Below, one piece after another: positions 1 to 8,908 of a DNA stretch of 64,000 nt (the stretch's first letter is position 1; the number at the start of each line of letters is the position of its first letter). The translations under genes were made by a program, and so were the position numbers. The notes below the pieces were generated by a model, which saw nothing but the letters and a program-made list of their open reading frames with translations, was not told where the DNA came from and searched no databases. Origin of the DNA: Glycomyces paridis (lineage in GTDB: Bacteria > Actinomycetota > Actinomycetes > Mycobacteriales > Micromonosporaceae); contig NZ_STGX01000003.1 in NCBI RefSeq assembly GCF_004912155.1, positions 124,001 to 188,000 of the forward strand, written 5' to 3'.

Positions 1-1
1 C

Positions 2-1045
2 CAGGGCATCGCCGACAAAGTGAAGTTCAAGGCCCTCAAGGTCGAGGCGGGCGTCCAGATCACCGCCATCGCCGCCGAGCTCGGGCTCAGCCGCGAGCAG
101 CTCGCCGACCGGCTCGTGCCCGACTTCGGGCTCGGGGACGGCCCGCTCGTGCTCGACTACGGCCCGCGGCGCTTCACCGTCGGCTTCGACGAGCACCTCA
201 AGCCCTTCGTCGCCGACGAGGACGGGAAGCCCCGCAAGGCCCTGCCCAAGCCCGGCGCCAAGGACGACCCCGAGTCGGCCGGAGCTGCGTACCAGCGCTT
301 CTCGCAGCTCAAGAAGGACCTGCGCACCGCCTCGGCCGACCAGGTCGCCCGCCTCGAGCTCGCCATGACCGCCGCCCGGTCCTGGACCGTGGAGGAGTTC
401 CGGACCTGCTTCGCCGAGCACCCGCTCGTCAAGCACCTCGCCCGCCGCCTGGTGTGGACGGCCGAGACCGGCGCCGAACGCGTCGACTTCCGCATCGCCG
501 AGGACGGCACCTACTCCGACGCGGCCGAAGACGAAGCGGCCCTTCCCGAGTCCGCCACGATCCGCCTCGCCCACCCGATCCGCATGAGCGCGGAGGACCT
601 CGCGGCCTGGTCGCAGATCCTCGCCGACTACGAGATCCTCCAGCCCTTCGAGCAGCTCACCCGGCCCGTCATGGCCTTCACCAAGGACGAGCTGGCCACC
701 GGGCACCTCGCCCGCTTCGAAGGCGCCGAAGTCGAGGTCGGCCGCGTCCTGGGCCTCACCAAGCGCGGCTGGCAGCGCGGCGAGCCCCAGGACGGCGGCG
801 TCGAGCCCGGCGTGTACCTCGCGCTGGCGGGCGGCGGGTACGTCACCCTCTCGCTCGACCCGGGCATCTGGGTCGGCATGGTGGGGGAGAACCCGGTGCA
901 GACCTTCGTGGGCGTGCGCCTCGCCGACAGCGAGGCCTACGACTGGTACGGCGCCCGCGAGGACCGGACCCCGCCGCCGGCCGTGGACGCGCTCACGGCC
1001 TCGGAGATCCTCGTGACGCTGACGCGCCTCACCGGCCGCTCCTGA
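2..1045 (+). CDS. DUF4132 domain protein, C-terminal part (cut by window start)
   Basis: The reading frame is open from base 2, so the gene begins upstream of the window and only its last 347 or so residues are present. The GTG at 20 is unlikely to be the true start, because homology to the next gene continues in this frame before any plausible ribosome-binding site. The visible part matches the C-terminal third of the 1145-4360 product: both share 'DYGPRRF', 'GKPRKALPKPG' and a 'DELATG' segment. This region is the DUF4132 domain, also found in E. coli YehI/MolR-type proteins. No catalytic motif is recognised and no function is known. It heads a co-directional block with MoxR, DUF5682, VWA and SWIM genes. 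Confidence 0.8.
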   Translation, partial: QGIADKVKFKALKVEAGVQITAIAAELGLSREQLADRLVPDFGLGDGPLVLDYGPRRFTVGFDEHLKPFVADEDGKPRKALPKPGAKDDPESAGAAYQRFSQLKKDLRTASADQVARLELAMTAARSWTVEEFRTCFAEHPLVKHLARRLVWTAETGAERVDFRIAEDGTYSDAAEDEAALPESATIRLAHPIRMSAEDLAAWSQILADYEILQPFEQLTRPVMAFTKDELATGHLARFEGAEVEVGRVLGLTKRGWQRGEPQDGGVEPGVYLALAGGGYVTLSLDPGIWVGMVGENPVQTFVGVRLADSEAYDWYGAREDRTPPPAVDALTASEILVTLTRLTGRS

Positions 1046-1090
1046 GGGTGTTCGAAGCCGGGAGCGGGCGGCGCTGTCGCACCCCGTCTC

Positions 1091-1096
1091 TATGAT
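1091..1096 (+). promoter_or_regulatory. Candidate -10 element before the second DUF4132 gene
   Basis: TATGAT matches the sigma70-type -10 consensus at 5 of 6 positions. It lies in the 99-bp gap between the two DUF4132 genes, 49 bp before the next ATG. No convincing -35 is seen 17 bp upstream. It may give the 1145 gene and its followers an internal promoter. Confidence 0.35.
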
Positions 1097-1144
1097 CTTG
1101 GGAAGCCTCCCGCCCCTTGAAGGCCGCGCCATGAAGGAAATGGA

Positions 1145-4100
1145 ATGACCGAACCCGTTGCCGCGCAAGAAGACCGAGTGACACTCCCTCCTGAGTGGAC
1201 TGATCTCGTGCTCCCTCGGCGCGGCAACGGGGTCCGCCGCCCCGCCGCGATCGACCCGGGCGCCGCCGCCAGGACCGCCGAGCGGATCGACCGCGGCCGC
1301 GAACAGTTCGCCGCGATCCTCGACCACCCCCAGACCGTCCCCGCCCTCGACAAGGCCGCCCGCGCGCACCTCGACGGCGAACCGAACCCCGTCGGCGCCG
1401 CCGCCCTGTGCAACCTCCTGCGCTACACCGAAGGCCGCCGCGCCTCCGACGAGGGCACCGACCCCGGGCCGGTCCTCGTCGAGCTGTTCGACGCGCTCGC
1501 CGCCGAGCACGGCACGCCCTTCGCCGTCGCCGCCGTCATCGAGAGCCACGCCAACGGCCTGCGCTGGTTCCACGACCCGAACGGACCCTCCCTGCCCGGC
1601 CTCGCCCACTGCGAGCCCACCGGCGCCTCCTGGACCACGTTCGCCGACCCCGCTGGCCTGCCCGCGCACCTGCGCTCCGTCGTCGCCGAGACCGGTGACG
1701 ACGAGTACCGCCGCATCGTCGAACGCGCCGACGCCCACCGCGACACGCCCGTCAAGCGCCTCGCCGCGGCCCTGTTCCTGCCCGACGAGGCCGACTGGGT
1801 CGCCGACGCCTGCGACGACCACCGGACCCAGGTCAGCCACTACGCCCTCGGCCCGCTCCTGTGGTCGATCGCCACCGAGCCCGGACACGTCAGGCGCCTC
1901 GGCCGGCCCCACCTCCCGGTCGTCAACATCCGCCACGACGTGGTCGCCGCGCTCCTGCTCAACCTCGGCGGCGCGGCCCTGCCCGTCCTCGCCGGCGCCC
2001 TCGACCAGGACCACACCGACTACAAGCAGCGGACCCTCCTCTACGAGGCCGCCGGGACGATCCCCACCGACGAGGCCGCGCGCCTCCTCGTCGACCGCGC
2101 CGCCGCACCCGAAGCGCTCGCCGGGCTCCAGGCCGCCGCGACCCGCTCGCCCGCCCGGCTCGCCCGCGCCGCCGCGCGCGCCGACCTCGCGCCCGTCGCC
2201 GCCGCCCGCCTCCGCGGCGTCCTCCAGGACGCCCCCCTCGACGCCGTCCTCACCGGCCTCGACCCCGACGAGCAGGCGGCCGTCGCGGCACTCCTCGCCG
2301 ACGCCGTCCCCGTCGCCGGCCCCGCCCGCCTCCCCGCCGACCTCGCCGCACCCCCCTGGACCGAACGGCCCGCCCGCACCACGACACCGCCCCTCGAAGG
2401 CCTCACCGCACCCGCCGACATCGCGATCGTCTGGGCCCCGGGCGAACACGAACGCGCCCTCGCCATCGAACCCGGGCACATCGCCTGGCACCCCGAGACC
2501 CACTGGGACGGACCCGGCGACCTCGGCCTCGGCGTCAGCGACCGCTTCTGGGCCCGGCTCGCCCACCGCGGCGAGGCCGCCGCCGACGCGATCGTCGCCG
2601 ACATGAAGGCCCACGCCAAATACGCCGACGCCATCGTGCCGATCCGCAGCGCCGCCGCCGCGGCCCTCGTCGCCGACTGGTTCACCCGCCTCAAATCCGC
2701 GCACCTCCACGCCGTCCGCTGGCTCGACCGCCACGGCGAGCACGCCGCGCCCCTCCTCGCGCCCCCCGCGCTCGGCGGCACCAAGATCGAGCGCATCGGC
2801 GGCGCCGCCGCCCTGCGCCACCTCGGCCACCGACTCGGCGCCGACACCGTCCTGCGCGCCCTCGAACCCCAAGGGCCCGAAGCGGTCGCCCGCGTCCGCG
2901 ACCTCCTCGCCACCCACCCGCACGTCCCGCTCTCCGGCCAGCCCCCCAAGCCCGGCCCCTGGGCCGACCCCACCATGCTTCCGCCGGTCATGCTCCGCGG
3001 CGGCGACGCCGCGCTCCCGCCCGAACAGGTCCGCCACCTCATCGGCGCCCTCTCCCTGTGGTCCGTGCGCCTCCCCTTTCCCGGCGTCGAACGCCACGCC
3101 GAGCACTGCGAACCCGAGTCCCTGCGCGACTTCTCCCTGGCCCTGTTCGAACTGTGGCTCCGCGCCGATGCCCCCGGCAAGGACTCCTGGGCCGTCGACC
3201 AGCTCGCCCGCTTCGGCGACGAGACCACCGCCGCCGTCCTCGGCCCGCTCACCGCCGCCTGGCCCGGCAAGAGCCAGGCCGACCGCGCCCTCCTCGGCAT
3301 CGAAGTGCTCGCCCACATCGGCACCGACACCGCCTTCACCCACCTGCACGCCATCGCGGTCGCCGACCGCTCCCGCGCCGTCTCCCGCCGCGCCCGCGTC
3401 CTCGCCGACCGCCTCGCCGCCGCCCGCGGCCTCGACCCCGAGGCCTACGCCGACCGCCTCGTCCCCGACCACGGCGTCACCGACCCCGCCGCCCTGGCCT
3501 TCGACTACGGGCCCCGCCGCTTCCACGTCCGCTTCGACCACCTCCTCGCCCCCGCGATCACCGACGAGACCGGCAAGCCCCGCAAGGCCCTCCCCAAACC
3601 CGGCGTCCGCGACGACCAGGCCCTCGCCAAGGCCTCCCTCGCCCGCTACCGCCGACTCGTCAAGACCGTCGCGACCGGCGCCGAAGCACAGGTCCACCGC
3701 CTGCGCGCCGCCATGCACGAATGCCGCACCTGGACCCCCGCCGACTTCGCCGCCCTCCTCGCCCACCCCCTCGTCGCACCCTTCGCCGCCCGCCTCGTCT
3801 GGTTCAGCGGCAGAGGCTTCCGCATCGCCGAAGACGGCGCCTTCGCCGACGCGCACGACCGCGAGTTCACCCCGAACGGACCCGTCCGCGTCGCCCACCC
3901 CGCCCTCCTCGGCGCCGAGACCGCCGCCTGGACCGAGATCCTCCGCGACTATGAAGTCCTCCAGCCGTTCCGCCAACTCGACCAGCCCGCCCACGCCCTC
4001 ACCGAGGACGAACTCGCCACCGGCCGCCTCACCCGCTTCGACGGCGCCACCGCCACCTACGCCGCCCTCGCCGAAGGCATCGGCTGGAGCCACCGCTTCA

Positions 4101-4360
4101 TCGCCGGCACCACCCGCGCCTGGCGCCTCGAACGCCGCCTCCCCGGCGGCTGGCTCCTCGCCGACGCCGACCCCCACCCCGACAACGGCTTCGACCCCGA
4201 CACCACCGCCCTCCACACCGTCCACCACGTGCGCCTCAGCGCCACCCGCAACCGCCACCCCGACGCCGCCAGCCCCCTGCCCGGCCGCCACCTCGACCCC
4301 GTCACCGCCGCCGAACTCCTCGCCGACCGCGACGCCGCACTCCCGAACCGACTGAGCTAG
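1145..4360 (+). CDS. DUF4132 domain-containing protein (1,071 aa)
   Basis: Large cytoplasmic-type protein with no signal peptide or membrane segment. The first 700 or so residues are rich in Ala, Leu, Asp and Arg, with a repetitive helical pattern that suggests HEAT-like scaffold repeats (inference). The DUF4132 domain lies at about residues 760-960, with 'DYGPRRF', 'GKPRKALPKPG' and 'EVLQPFRQL'. The ATG at 1145 follows an AAGGAA-type ribosome-binding site. The stop is 10 bp from the MoxR-type ATPase gene, so the two are probably co-transcribed. It is a tandem paralogue of the truncated protein just upstream. E. coli keeps the same kind of protein (YehI) beside a MoxR ATPase, a DUF5682 protein, a VWA protein and a SWIM protein. 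The biochemical role is unknown. Confidence 0.85.
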   Translation: MTEPVAAQEDRVTLPPEWTDLVLPRRGNGVRRPAAIDPGAAARTAERIDRGREQFAAILDHPQTVPALDKAARAHLDGEPNPVGAAALCNLLRYTEGRRASDEGTDPGPVLVELFDALAAEHGTPFAVAAVIESHANGLRWFHDPNGPSLPGLAHCEPTGASWTTFADPAGLPAHLRSVVAETGDDEYRRIVERADAHRDTPVKRLAAALFLPDEADWVADACDDHRTQVSHYALGPLLWSIATEPGHVRRLGRPHLPVVNIRHDVVAALLLNLGGAALPVLAGALDQDHTDYKQRTLLYEAAGTIPTDEAARLLVDRAAAPEALAGLQAAATRSPARLARAAARADLAPVAAARLRGVLQDAPLDAVLTGLDPDEQAAVAALLADAVPVAGPARLPADLAAPPWTERPARTTTPPLEGLTAPADIAIVWAPGEHERALAIEPGHIAWHPETHWDGPGDLGLGVSDRFWARLAHRGEAAADAIVADMKAHAKYADAIVPIRSAAAAALVADWFTRLKSAHLHAVRWLDRHGEHAAPLLAPPALGGTKIERIGGAAALRHLGHRLGADTVLRALEPQGPEAVARVRDLLATHPHVPLSGQPPKPGPWADPTMLPPVMLRGGDAALPPEQVRHLIGALSLWSVRLPFPGVERHAEHCEPESLRDFSLALFELWLRADAPGKDSWAVDQLARFGDETTAAVLGPLTAAWPGKSQADRALLGIEVLAHIGTDTAFTHLHAIAVADRSRAVSRRARVLADRLAAARGLDPEAYADRLVPDHGVTDPAALAFDYGPRRFHVRFDHLLAPAITDETGKPRKALPKPGVRDDQALAKASLARYRRLVKTVATGAEAQVHRLRAAMHECRTWTPADFAALLAHPLVAPFAARLVWFSGRGFRIAEDGAFADAHDREFTPNGPVRVAHPALLGAETAAWTEILRDYEVLQPFRQLDQPAHALTEDELATGRLTRFDGATATYAALAEGIGWSHRFIAGTTRAWRLERRLPGGWLLADADPHPDNGFDPDTTALHTVHHVRLSATRNRHPDAASPLPGRHLDPVTAAELLADRDAALPNRLS

Positions 4361-4370
4361 AAAGACACCC

Positions 4371-5456
4371 ATGAGCGACACGACCACCGCCGAACCCCGC
4401 CTCCAGCGCCCGCCCGCCGAGCGCCGCTACGCCGATGAACTCGCCAAACTCGCCGCCGAAGACGACGCCCCCCGCCCGCCCGGATGGGCCCTCAGCCTCC
4501 AGGCCGCCCGCACCTTCGTCGTCGGCGACGAATCCCGCGGCATCACCAGGAAGTTCGTCGGCGACCCCTCGCTCATCGACCGCGCCCTCGTCACCCTCGC
4601 CACCAACCGCGGCCTCATGCTCGTCGGCGAACCCGGCACCGCCAAGTCCCTCCTCTCCGAACTCATCGCCGCCGCCGTCTCCGGCGACTCCACCCTCACC
4701 ATCCAAGGCGGCGCCTCCACCACCGAAGACCAGATCGCCTACTCCTGGAACTACTCCCTGCTCGTCTCCGAAGGCCCGACCCAGCGCGCCCTCGTCCCCG
4801 CCCCCCTCCTCCAGGGCATGGCCGAAGGCCGCGTCGTCCGCTTCGAAGAGATCACCCGCTGCCCCCTCGAAGTCCAGGACTCCCTCCTCTCGCCCCTCTC
4901 CGACCGCGTCCTCGCCGTCCCCGAACTCGAAGGCGACTCGATGGTCTTCGCCCGCGAGGGCTTCAACATCATCGCCACCGCCAACACCCGCGACCGCGGC
5001 GTCAACGAGATGAGCGCCGCCCTCAAGCGCCGCTTCAACTTCGAGACCGTCTTCCCCATCGCCGACTTCGACACCGAACTCGACCTCGTCGAACACGAGG
5101 CCGCCAACGCGCTGGCCCGCTCCGGCGTCCCCGTCCCGCCCTCGCGCGACGTGCTCGCCGTCCTCGTCAAGGTCTTCCGCGACCTGCGCTCGGGCGACAC
5201 CCAGGGCCGACCCCAGGCCGTCATGTCCACCGCCGAGGCCGTCTCCGTCGCCCACGCCGTGGGCATCAAGGCCTGGTACCTGCGCGGCGGCGAGGCCGAG
5301 GCCGGGGACATCGTCGACTGCATGGCCGGCGCCGCCGCCAAGGACAGCGCCGAAGACCTCGCGCGCCTGCGCCGCTACCTCGAACAGAAGGCCCCCCAGC
5401 GCAAGGGCCCGCACTGGGCCTCGCTCTACCAGGCGCGGAACCTGCTGCCGGGATGA
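4371..5456 (+). CDS. MoxR-family AAA+ ATPase (YehL-like)
   Basis: 361-residue AAA+ ATPase. Walker A is GEPGTAKS (residues 86-93) and Walker B is VVRFEE (155-160). A sensor-1 region IATANTRDRG (201-210) and an arginine-finger-like ALKRRF (217-222) follow. This arrangement is typical of MoxR-class ATPases, which form rings and usually remodel or activate a partner carrying a VWA domain. That VWA partner is two genes downstream. The stop overlaps the start of the DUF5682 gene (ATGA at 5453-5456), which points to translational coupling. The closest named analogue by context is E. coli YehL. The substrate is unknown. Confidence 0.9.
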   Translation: MSDTTTAEPRLQRPPAERRYADELAKLAAEDDAPRPPGWALSLQAARTFVVGDESRGITRKFVGDPSLIDRALVTLATNRGLMLVGEPGTAKSLLSELIAAAVSGDSTLTIQGGASTTEDQIAYSWNYSLLVSEGPTQRALVPAPLLQGMAEGRVVRFEEITRCPLEVQDSLLSPLSDRVLAVPELEGDSMVFAREGFNIIATANTRDRGVNEMSAALKRRFNFETVFPIADFDTELDLVEHEAANALARSGVPVPPSRDVLAVLVKVFRDLRSGDTQGRPQAVMSTAEAVSVAHAVGIKAWYLRGGEAEAGDIVDCMAGAAAKDSAEDLARLRRYLEQKAPQRKGPHWASLYQARNLLPG

Positions 5457-7747
5457 CCGCCGACACGTTGACCGACCGCCTCCACGTCCAAGGCGTACGG
5501 CACCACTCGCCCGCCTGCGCGCGCCTCGTGGCCGACCGGATCGAAGCGCTCCGGCCCGCCGCCGTCCTCATCGAGGGCCCCGCCGACTTCAACGACCGGC
5601 TCGACGAACTCGCCCTCGAACACGAACTGCCCGTGGCGATCTACTCGTACGCCAGCACCGACCTCGCCGTGCGCCGCTCCTGGACCCCGCTGTGCGACTA
5701 CTCGCCCGAGTGGGCCGCGCTCACCGAAGGCCGCCGCATCGGCGCCGACGTGCGGTTCATCGACCTCCCCGCCTGGCACGACGCCTTCTCGGGGATCGAG
5801 AACCGCTACTCCGACGCCGAACGGCGCTACACCGACGCCACCGACCGGCTCTGCCGCGCCTTCGCCGTCGACAACACCGACGCCCTGTGGGACCACCTCG
5901 TCGAGATCGCCGACACCGACCGCCTCGAAGCGCGCCTCGACCAGTACTTCGACATCATCCGCGGCGAAGGCGAGGACGCCGTGGACGCCAGCGCGTCCGA
6001 CACCGCCCGCGAAGCCCACATGGCCGCCTGGATCCGCGCCGCCCTCGCCGAGCACGACGGGCCCGTCCTGGTCGTCTGCGGCGGCTTCCACGCCCCCGCC
6101 CTGCGCCGCCTCGCGGCCACGGGCACCGCCGAGCCCCCCGAGATCCCCAGCCCCCCGGAGGGCACCGAGGTCGGCGGCTTCCTGGTGCCCTACTCGTTCA
6201 AGCGCCTCGACTCCTTCGGCGGCTACCAGTCCGGTATGCCCTCGCCCGAGTACTACCAGCAGCTGTGGGAGCAGGGGCCCGGTCCCGCCGCGGCCTCCCT
6301 CGTCCAGCGCATCACCATGCGCCTGCGCTCCAAGGGCATCCACGTCTCCACTTCGGACCTCATCGGCGCCCGCAGCCTCACCGACGGCCTCGCGCGCCTG
6401 CGCGGCCACCACCGCCCCGGCCGCACCGACCTCCTCGACGGCCTCGCCAGCGCCCTCATCAGCGACGACCTCGAACAGCCGCTGCCGTGGACCCGCCGCG
6501 GCACCCTCACCCCCGGCACCCACCCCGTCGTCGTCGAGATGACCGCCGCCCTCACCGGCGGACGCGTCGGGCGCCTCCACCCCGCCACGCCCGCCCCGCC
6601 CCTCGTGGCCGACGCGCAGGCCGAACTCGAACGGCTCGGCCTCGACAAGGACGGCGACCTCCGGCTCGACCTCGTCAAACCCCGCGACCTCGAACGCAGC
6701 CGCGCCCTGCACTGCCTGCGGCTGCTCGCGCTGCCGGGCGTCTCGCGCAACTCCGGCCCCGCCGCGGGCGCCGACGTGACCGCCGAAGAGCACTGGACCC
6801 TGCGACCGCACACCGACCGGCTCCCCTCGCTCATCGAGGCCGGCGCCCTCGGCGCGACCCTCGGCGACGCCGCCCAGACCGTCCTGGAGCAGCGCCTCGA
6901 CGGCGCCGACGACCTCAACGCGCTCGCGGGCCTCCTCTTCGACGCCGCCCTGTGCGGGCGCGCGCACCTGACCGACAGCATCGGGACGGCCGTGGAGGCC
7001 GCCGTCGCCGACAGCGGCGACGTGGCCGCCGTCGGGCGAGCCCTCGGTGCGGCCCTGGCGCTGTGGCGCCACGACCACCTCTTCGGGACCGCGGGCTCCG
7101 ACCTCTACGCGGCCGTCATCACCGCCTGCTGCGACCGCGTCCTGTGGCTCGTCGAAGGCCTGCACGCCGCGCCCGGACCGGCCGACCTCGGCCGCCTGCA
7201 AGCGCTGTGCGCGCTGCGCGACGCCGTCCGGCACGCCCCCGACCTGGCCCCGACCGCCGAATGGGTCACCCGCTCGGCCGACCGGATCGCGCTCGACCCG
7301 CAGGCCCCGCCGGACCTGCGCGGCGCCGCCCTCGGCCTCGCCTGGACCTTCGGCGCCCCGACCGACGCCGCGGCCGCCGCCGAAGGGGCCGCGAGCCCCG
7401 ACCGGCTCGGCGACTGGCTCTCGGGCCTGTTCGCCGTCGCCCGCGAAGAGGTCATCGCCGAGGAGCAGGGCGTCGTGGCCGCCGTGGACGACCTCGTCGG
7501 CGCCCTCACCGAGGACGAGTTCCTCGTGGCCCTGCCCGCGCTGCGGCAGGCCTTCGGCATGTTCCCGCCGCGCGAGCGCGGCCAGATCGCCGAGCGGATC
7601 GTCTCGGCGCGCGGCGGCGGCGACGCGTACGCGCTGACCGCCCGCCTCGACGTCGACCCGCTCACCACGGCGGCCGCGATGGCGCTCGAAGCGCGCGTCG
7701 ACGCCGTCCTCGAACGCGAACACCTGCACTTCGGAGGGGAGTCCTGA
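5453..7747 (+). CDS. DUF5682 family protein (YehM-like)
   Basis: 764-residue soluble protein. The ATG at 5453 is chosen because it overlaps the MoxR stop as ATGA and begins the conserved 'MTADTLTDRLHVQGVRHHSP'. The frame stays open far upstream, but that part is a shadow of the MoxR gene. The N-terminal third (residues 1-290) carries conserved-looking RHHSP (16-20), IEGP (40-43) and CGGFH (about 206-210). These His/Glu motifs recall the EreA/TraB-like hydrolase group, an inference from motif shape only. The remainder is a long helical region of unknown role. It sits between a MoxR ATPase and a VWA protein, as YehM does in E. coli. Function unknown. Confidence 0.85.
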   Translation: MTADTLTDRLHVQGVRHHSPACARLVADRIEALRPAAVLIEGPADFNDRLDELALEHELPVAIYSYASTDLAVRRSWTPLCDYSPEWAALTEGRRIGADVRFIDLPAWHDAFSGIENRYSDAERRYTDATDRLCRAFAVDNTDALWDHLVEIADTDRLEARLDQYFDIIRGEGEDAVDASASDTAREAHMAAWIRAALAEHDGPVLVVCGGFHAPALRRLAATGTAEPPEIPSPPEGTEVGGFLVPYSFKRLDSFGGYQSGMPSPEYYQQLWEQGPGPAAASLVQRITMRLRSKGIHVSTSDLIGARSLTDGLARLRGHHRPGRTDLLDGLASALISDDLEQPLPWTRRGTLTPGTHPVVVEMTAALTGGRVGRLHPATPAPPLVADAQAELERLGLDKDGDLRLDLVKPRDLERSRALHCLRLLALPGVSRNSGPAAGADVTAEEHWTLRPHTDRLPSLIEAGALGATLGDAAQTVLEQRLDGADDLNALAGLLFDAALCGRAHLTDSIGTAVEAAVADSGDVAAVGRALGAALALWRHDHLFGTAGSDLYAAVITACCDRVLWLVEGLHAAPGPADLGRLQALCALRDAVRHAPDLAPTAEWVTRSADRIALDPQAPPDLRGAALGLAWTFGAPTDAAAAAEGAASPDRLGDWLSGLFAVAREEVIAEEQGVVAAVDDLVGALTEDEFLVALPALRQAFGMFPPRERGQIAERIVSARGGGDAYALTARLDVDPLTTAAAMALEARVDAVLEREHLHFGGES

Positions 7748-8880
7748 TGGGCGCCGACCTGGAACGCTGGCGGCTCATCCTCGGGCCCGCCGCCGAACGC
7801 CACACCGGCGGGCTCGGCCCCGAGAATGCCGCGCGCGACGCCGCCCTCGACTGGCTCTACAGCCGCGGCGACGACCTCGGCAAACGCGACGTGCGTCGCG
7901 GCGGCGCCCGTGGCGACCGAGGCGGCGGCGACGAACCCTCCATCCTCACGACTATCGACTGGCTCGACGGCATCCACCGGCTCTTCCCCAAGGAGACGAT
8001 CGAGCGCCTCGAACGGGACGCCGTGGAGCGCTACGAGATCCACGACGTGCTCACCGACCCCGACGTCCTCGCCCGGATCGAACCGAACCCGGCGCTGCTC
8101 AAAGCGGTCCTGCGCACCAAGCACCTGATGAACCCGCAGGTGCTCGCCGCGGCCCGCCGCATCGTGGAGGAGGTCGTGCGCCGCCTGGTCGAGAAGCTCT
8201 CGGTCGAGGTCCGCACCGTCTTCACCGGCAGCCGCAACCGCCGCCCCAGCCGCCACCGCCGCGCCCGCGACTTCGACCTCAAGCGGACGCTGCAAGGCAA
8301 CCTCAAGCACTACCGGCCCGAGGAGCGGCGCGTCGCCATCGAGCGCCCGCACTTCCACTCGCGCACCTCCAAACGCCTGGAGCAGTGGCAGCTGGTGCTC
8401 CTGGTCGACCAGTCCGGCTCCATGACCAGCTCGGTGATCCACTCGGCGGTCACCGCCGCGTGCCTGTACGCCCTCCCGGGCCTCAAGACCCACCTCGTCG
8501 CCTTCGACACCTCCGTGGTCGACATGACCTCCGAAGTGGACGACCCGGTCGAGCTGCTCATGAAGGTCCAGCTCGGCGGCGGCACCGACATCGCCAAGGC
8601 CGTCGACTACGCGGCCGGGCTCATCGAGAACCCCCGGCGCTCCATCGTCGCCCTCATCACCGACTTCTACGAGGGCGGCAACGCCAACCGCCTCGTCCAC
8701 ACCGTCAAGCAGCTGTGCCAGCAGGGCACCCAGGTGCTCGGCCTCGCCGCGCTCGACGAGGAGGCGAACCCCGTCTACGACCGCGAGATGGCCGGACGGC
8801 TCGCCGCCCAAGGCGCCCACATCGGCGCCATGACCCCCTCCCACCTGGTCGAATTCGTCGCAGAGCGCCTCGGCACATGA
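7747..8880 (+). CDS. VWA-domain protein, MoxR partner (YehP-like)
   Basis: 377-residue protein whose ATG overlaps the preceding stop by one base (TGATG). Residues 1-210 are charged and helical, with a basic stretch at 163-174. The VWA domain occupies about 214-377 and has a complete metal-binding MIDAS: D221-x-S223-x-S225 (DQSGSM), T280 in GGGTD and D306 in ITDFYEGG. An intact MIDAS means it can probably bind a divalent metal and a ligand acidic residue. MoxR/VWA pairs usually act together, with the ATPase remodelling or loading a client through the VWA protein. E. coli YehP is the contextual match. Only 28 bp separate it from the SWIM gene. Confidence 0.9.
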   Translation: MGADLERWRLILGPAAERHTGGLGPENAARDAALDWLYSRGDDLGKRDVRRGGARGDRGGGDEPSILTTIDWLDGIHRLFPKETIERLERDAVERYEIHDVLTDPDVLARIEPNPALLKAVLRTKHLMNPQVLAAARRIVEEVVRRLVEKLSVEVRTVFTGSRNRRPSRHRRARDFDLKRTLQGNLKHYRPEERRVAIERPHFHSRTSKRLEQWQLVLLVDQSGSMTSSVIHSAVTAACLYALPGLKTHLVAFDTSVVDMTSEVDDPVELLMKVQLGGGTDIAKAVDYAAGLIENPRRSIVALITDFYEGGNANRLVHTVKQLCQQGTQVLGLAALDEEANPVYDREMAGRLAAQGAHIGAMTPSHLVEFVAERLGT

Positions 8881-8908
8881 CCGCCCGCCCCCGGATGGAG
8901 TGCACCCA

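Noticed and set aside
4484-7747. One continuous frame that could be read as a 1,087-residue protein
   Set aside because: The first 323 codons are an Arg/Pro/His-rich shadow of the MoxR gene. The real DUF5682 start is the ATGA overlap at 5453.
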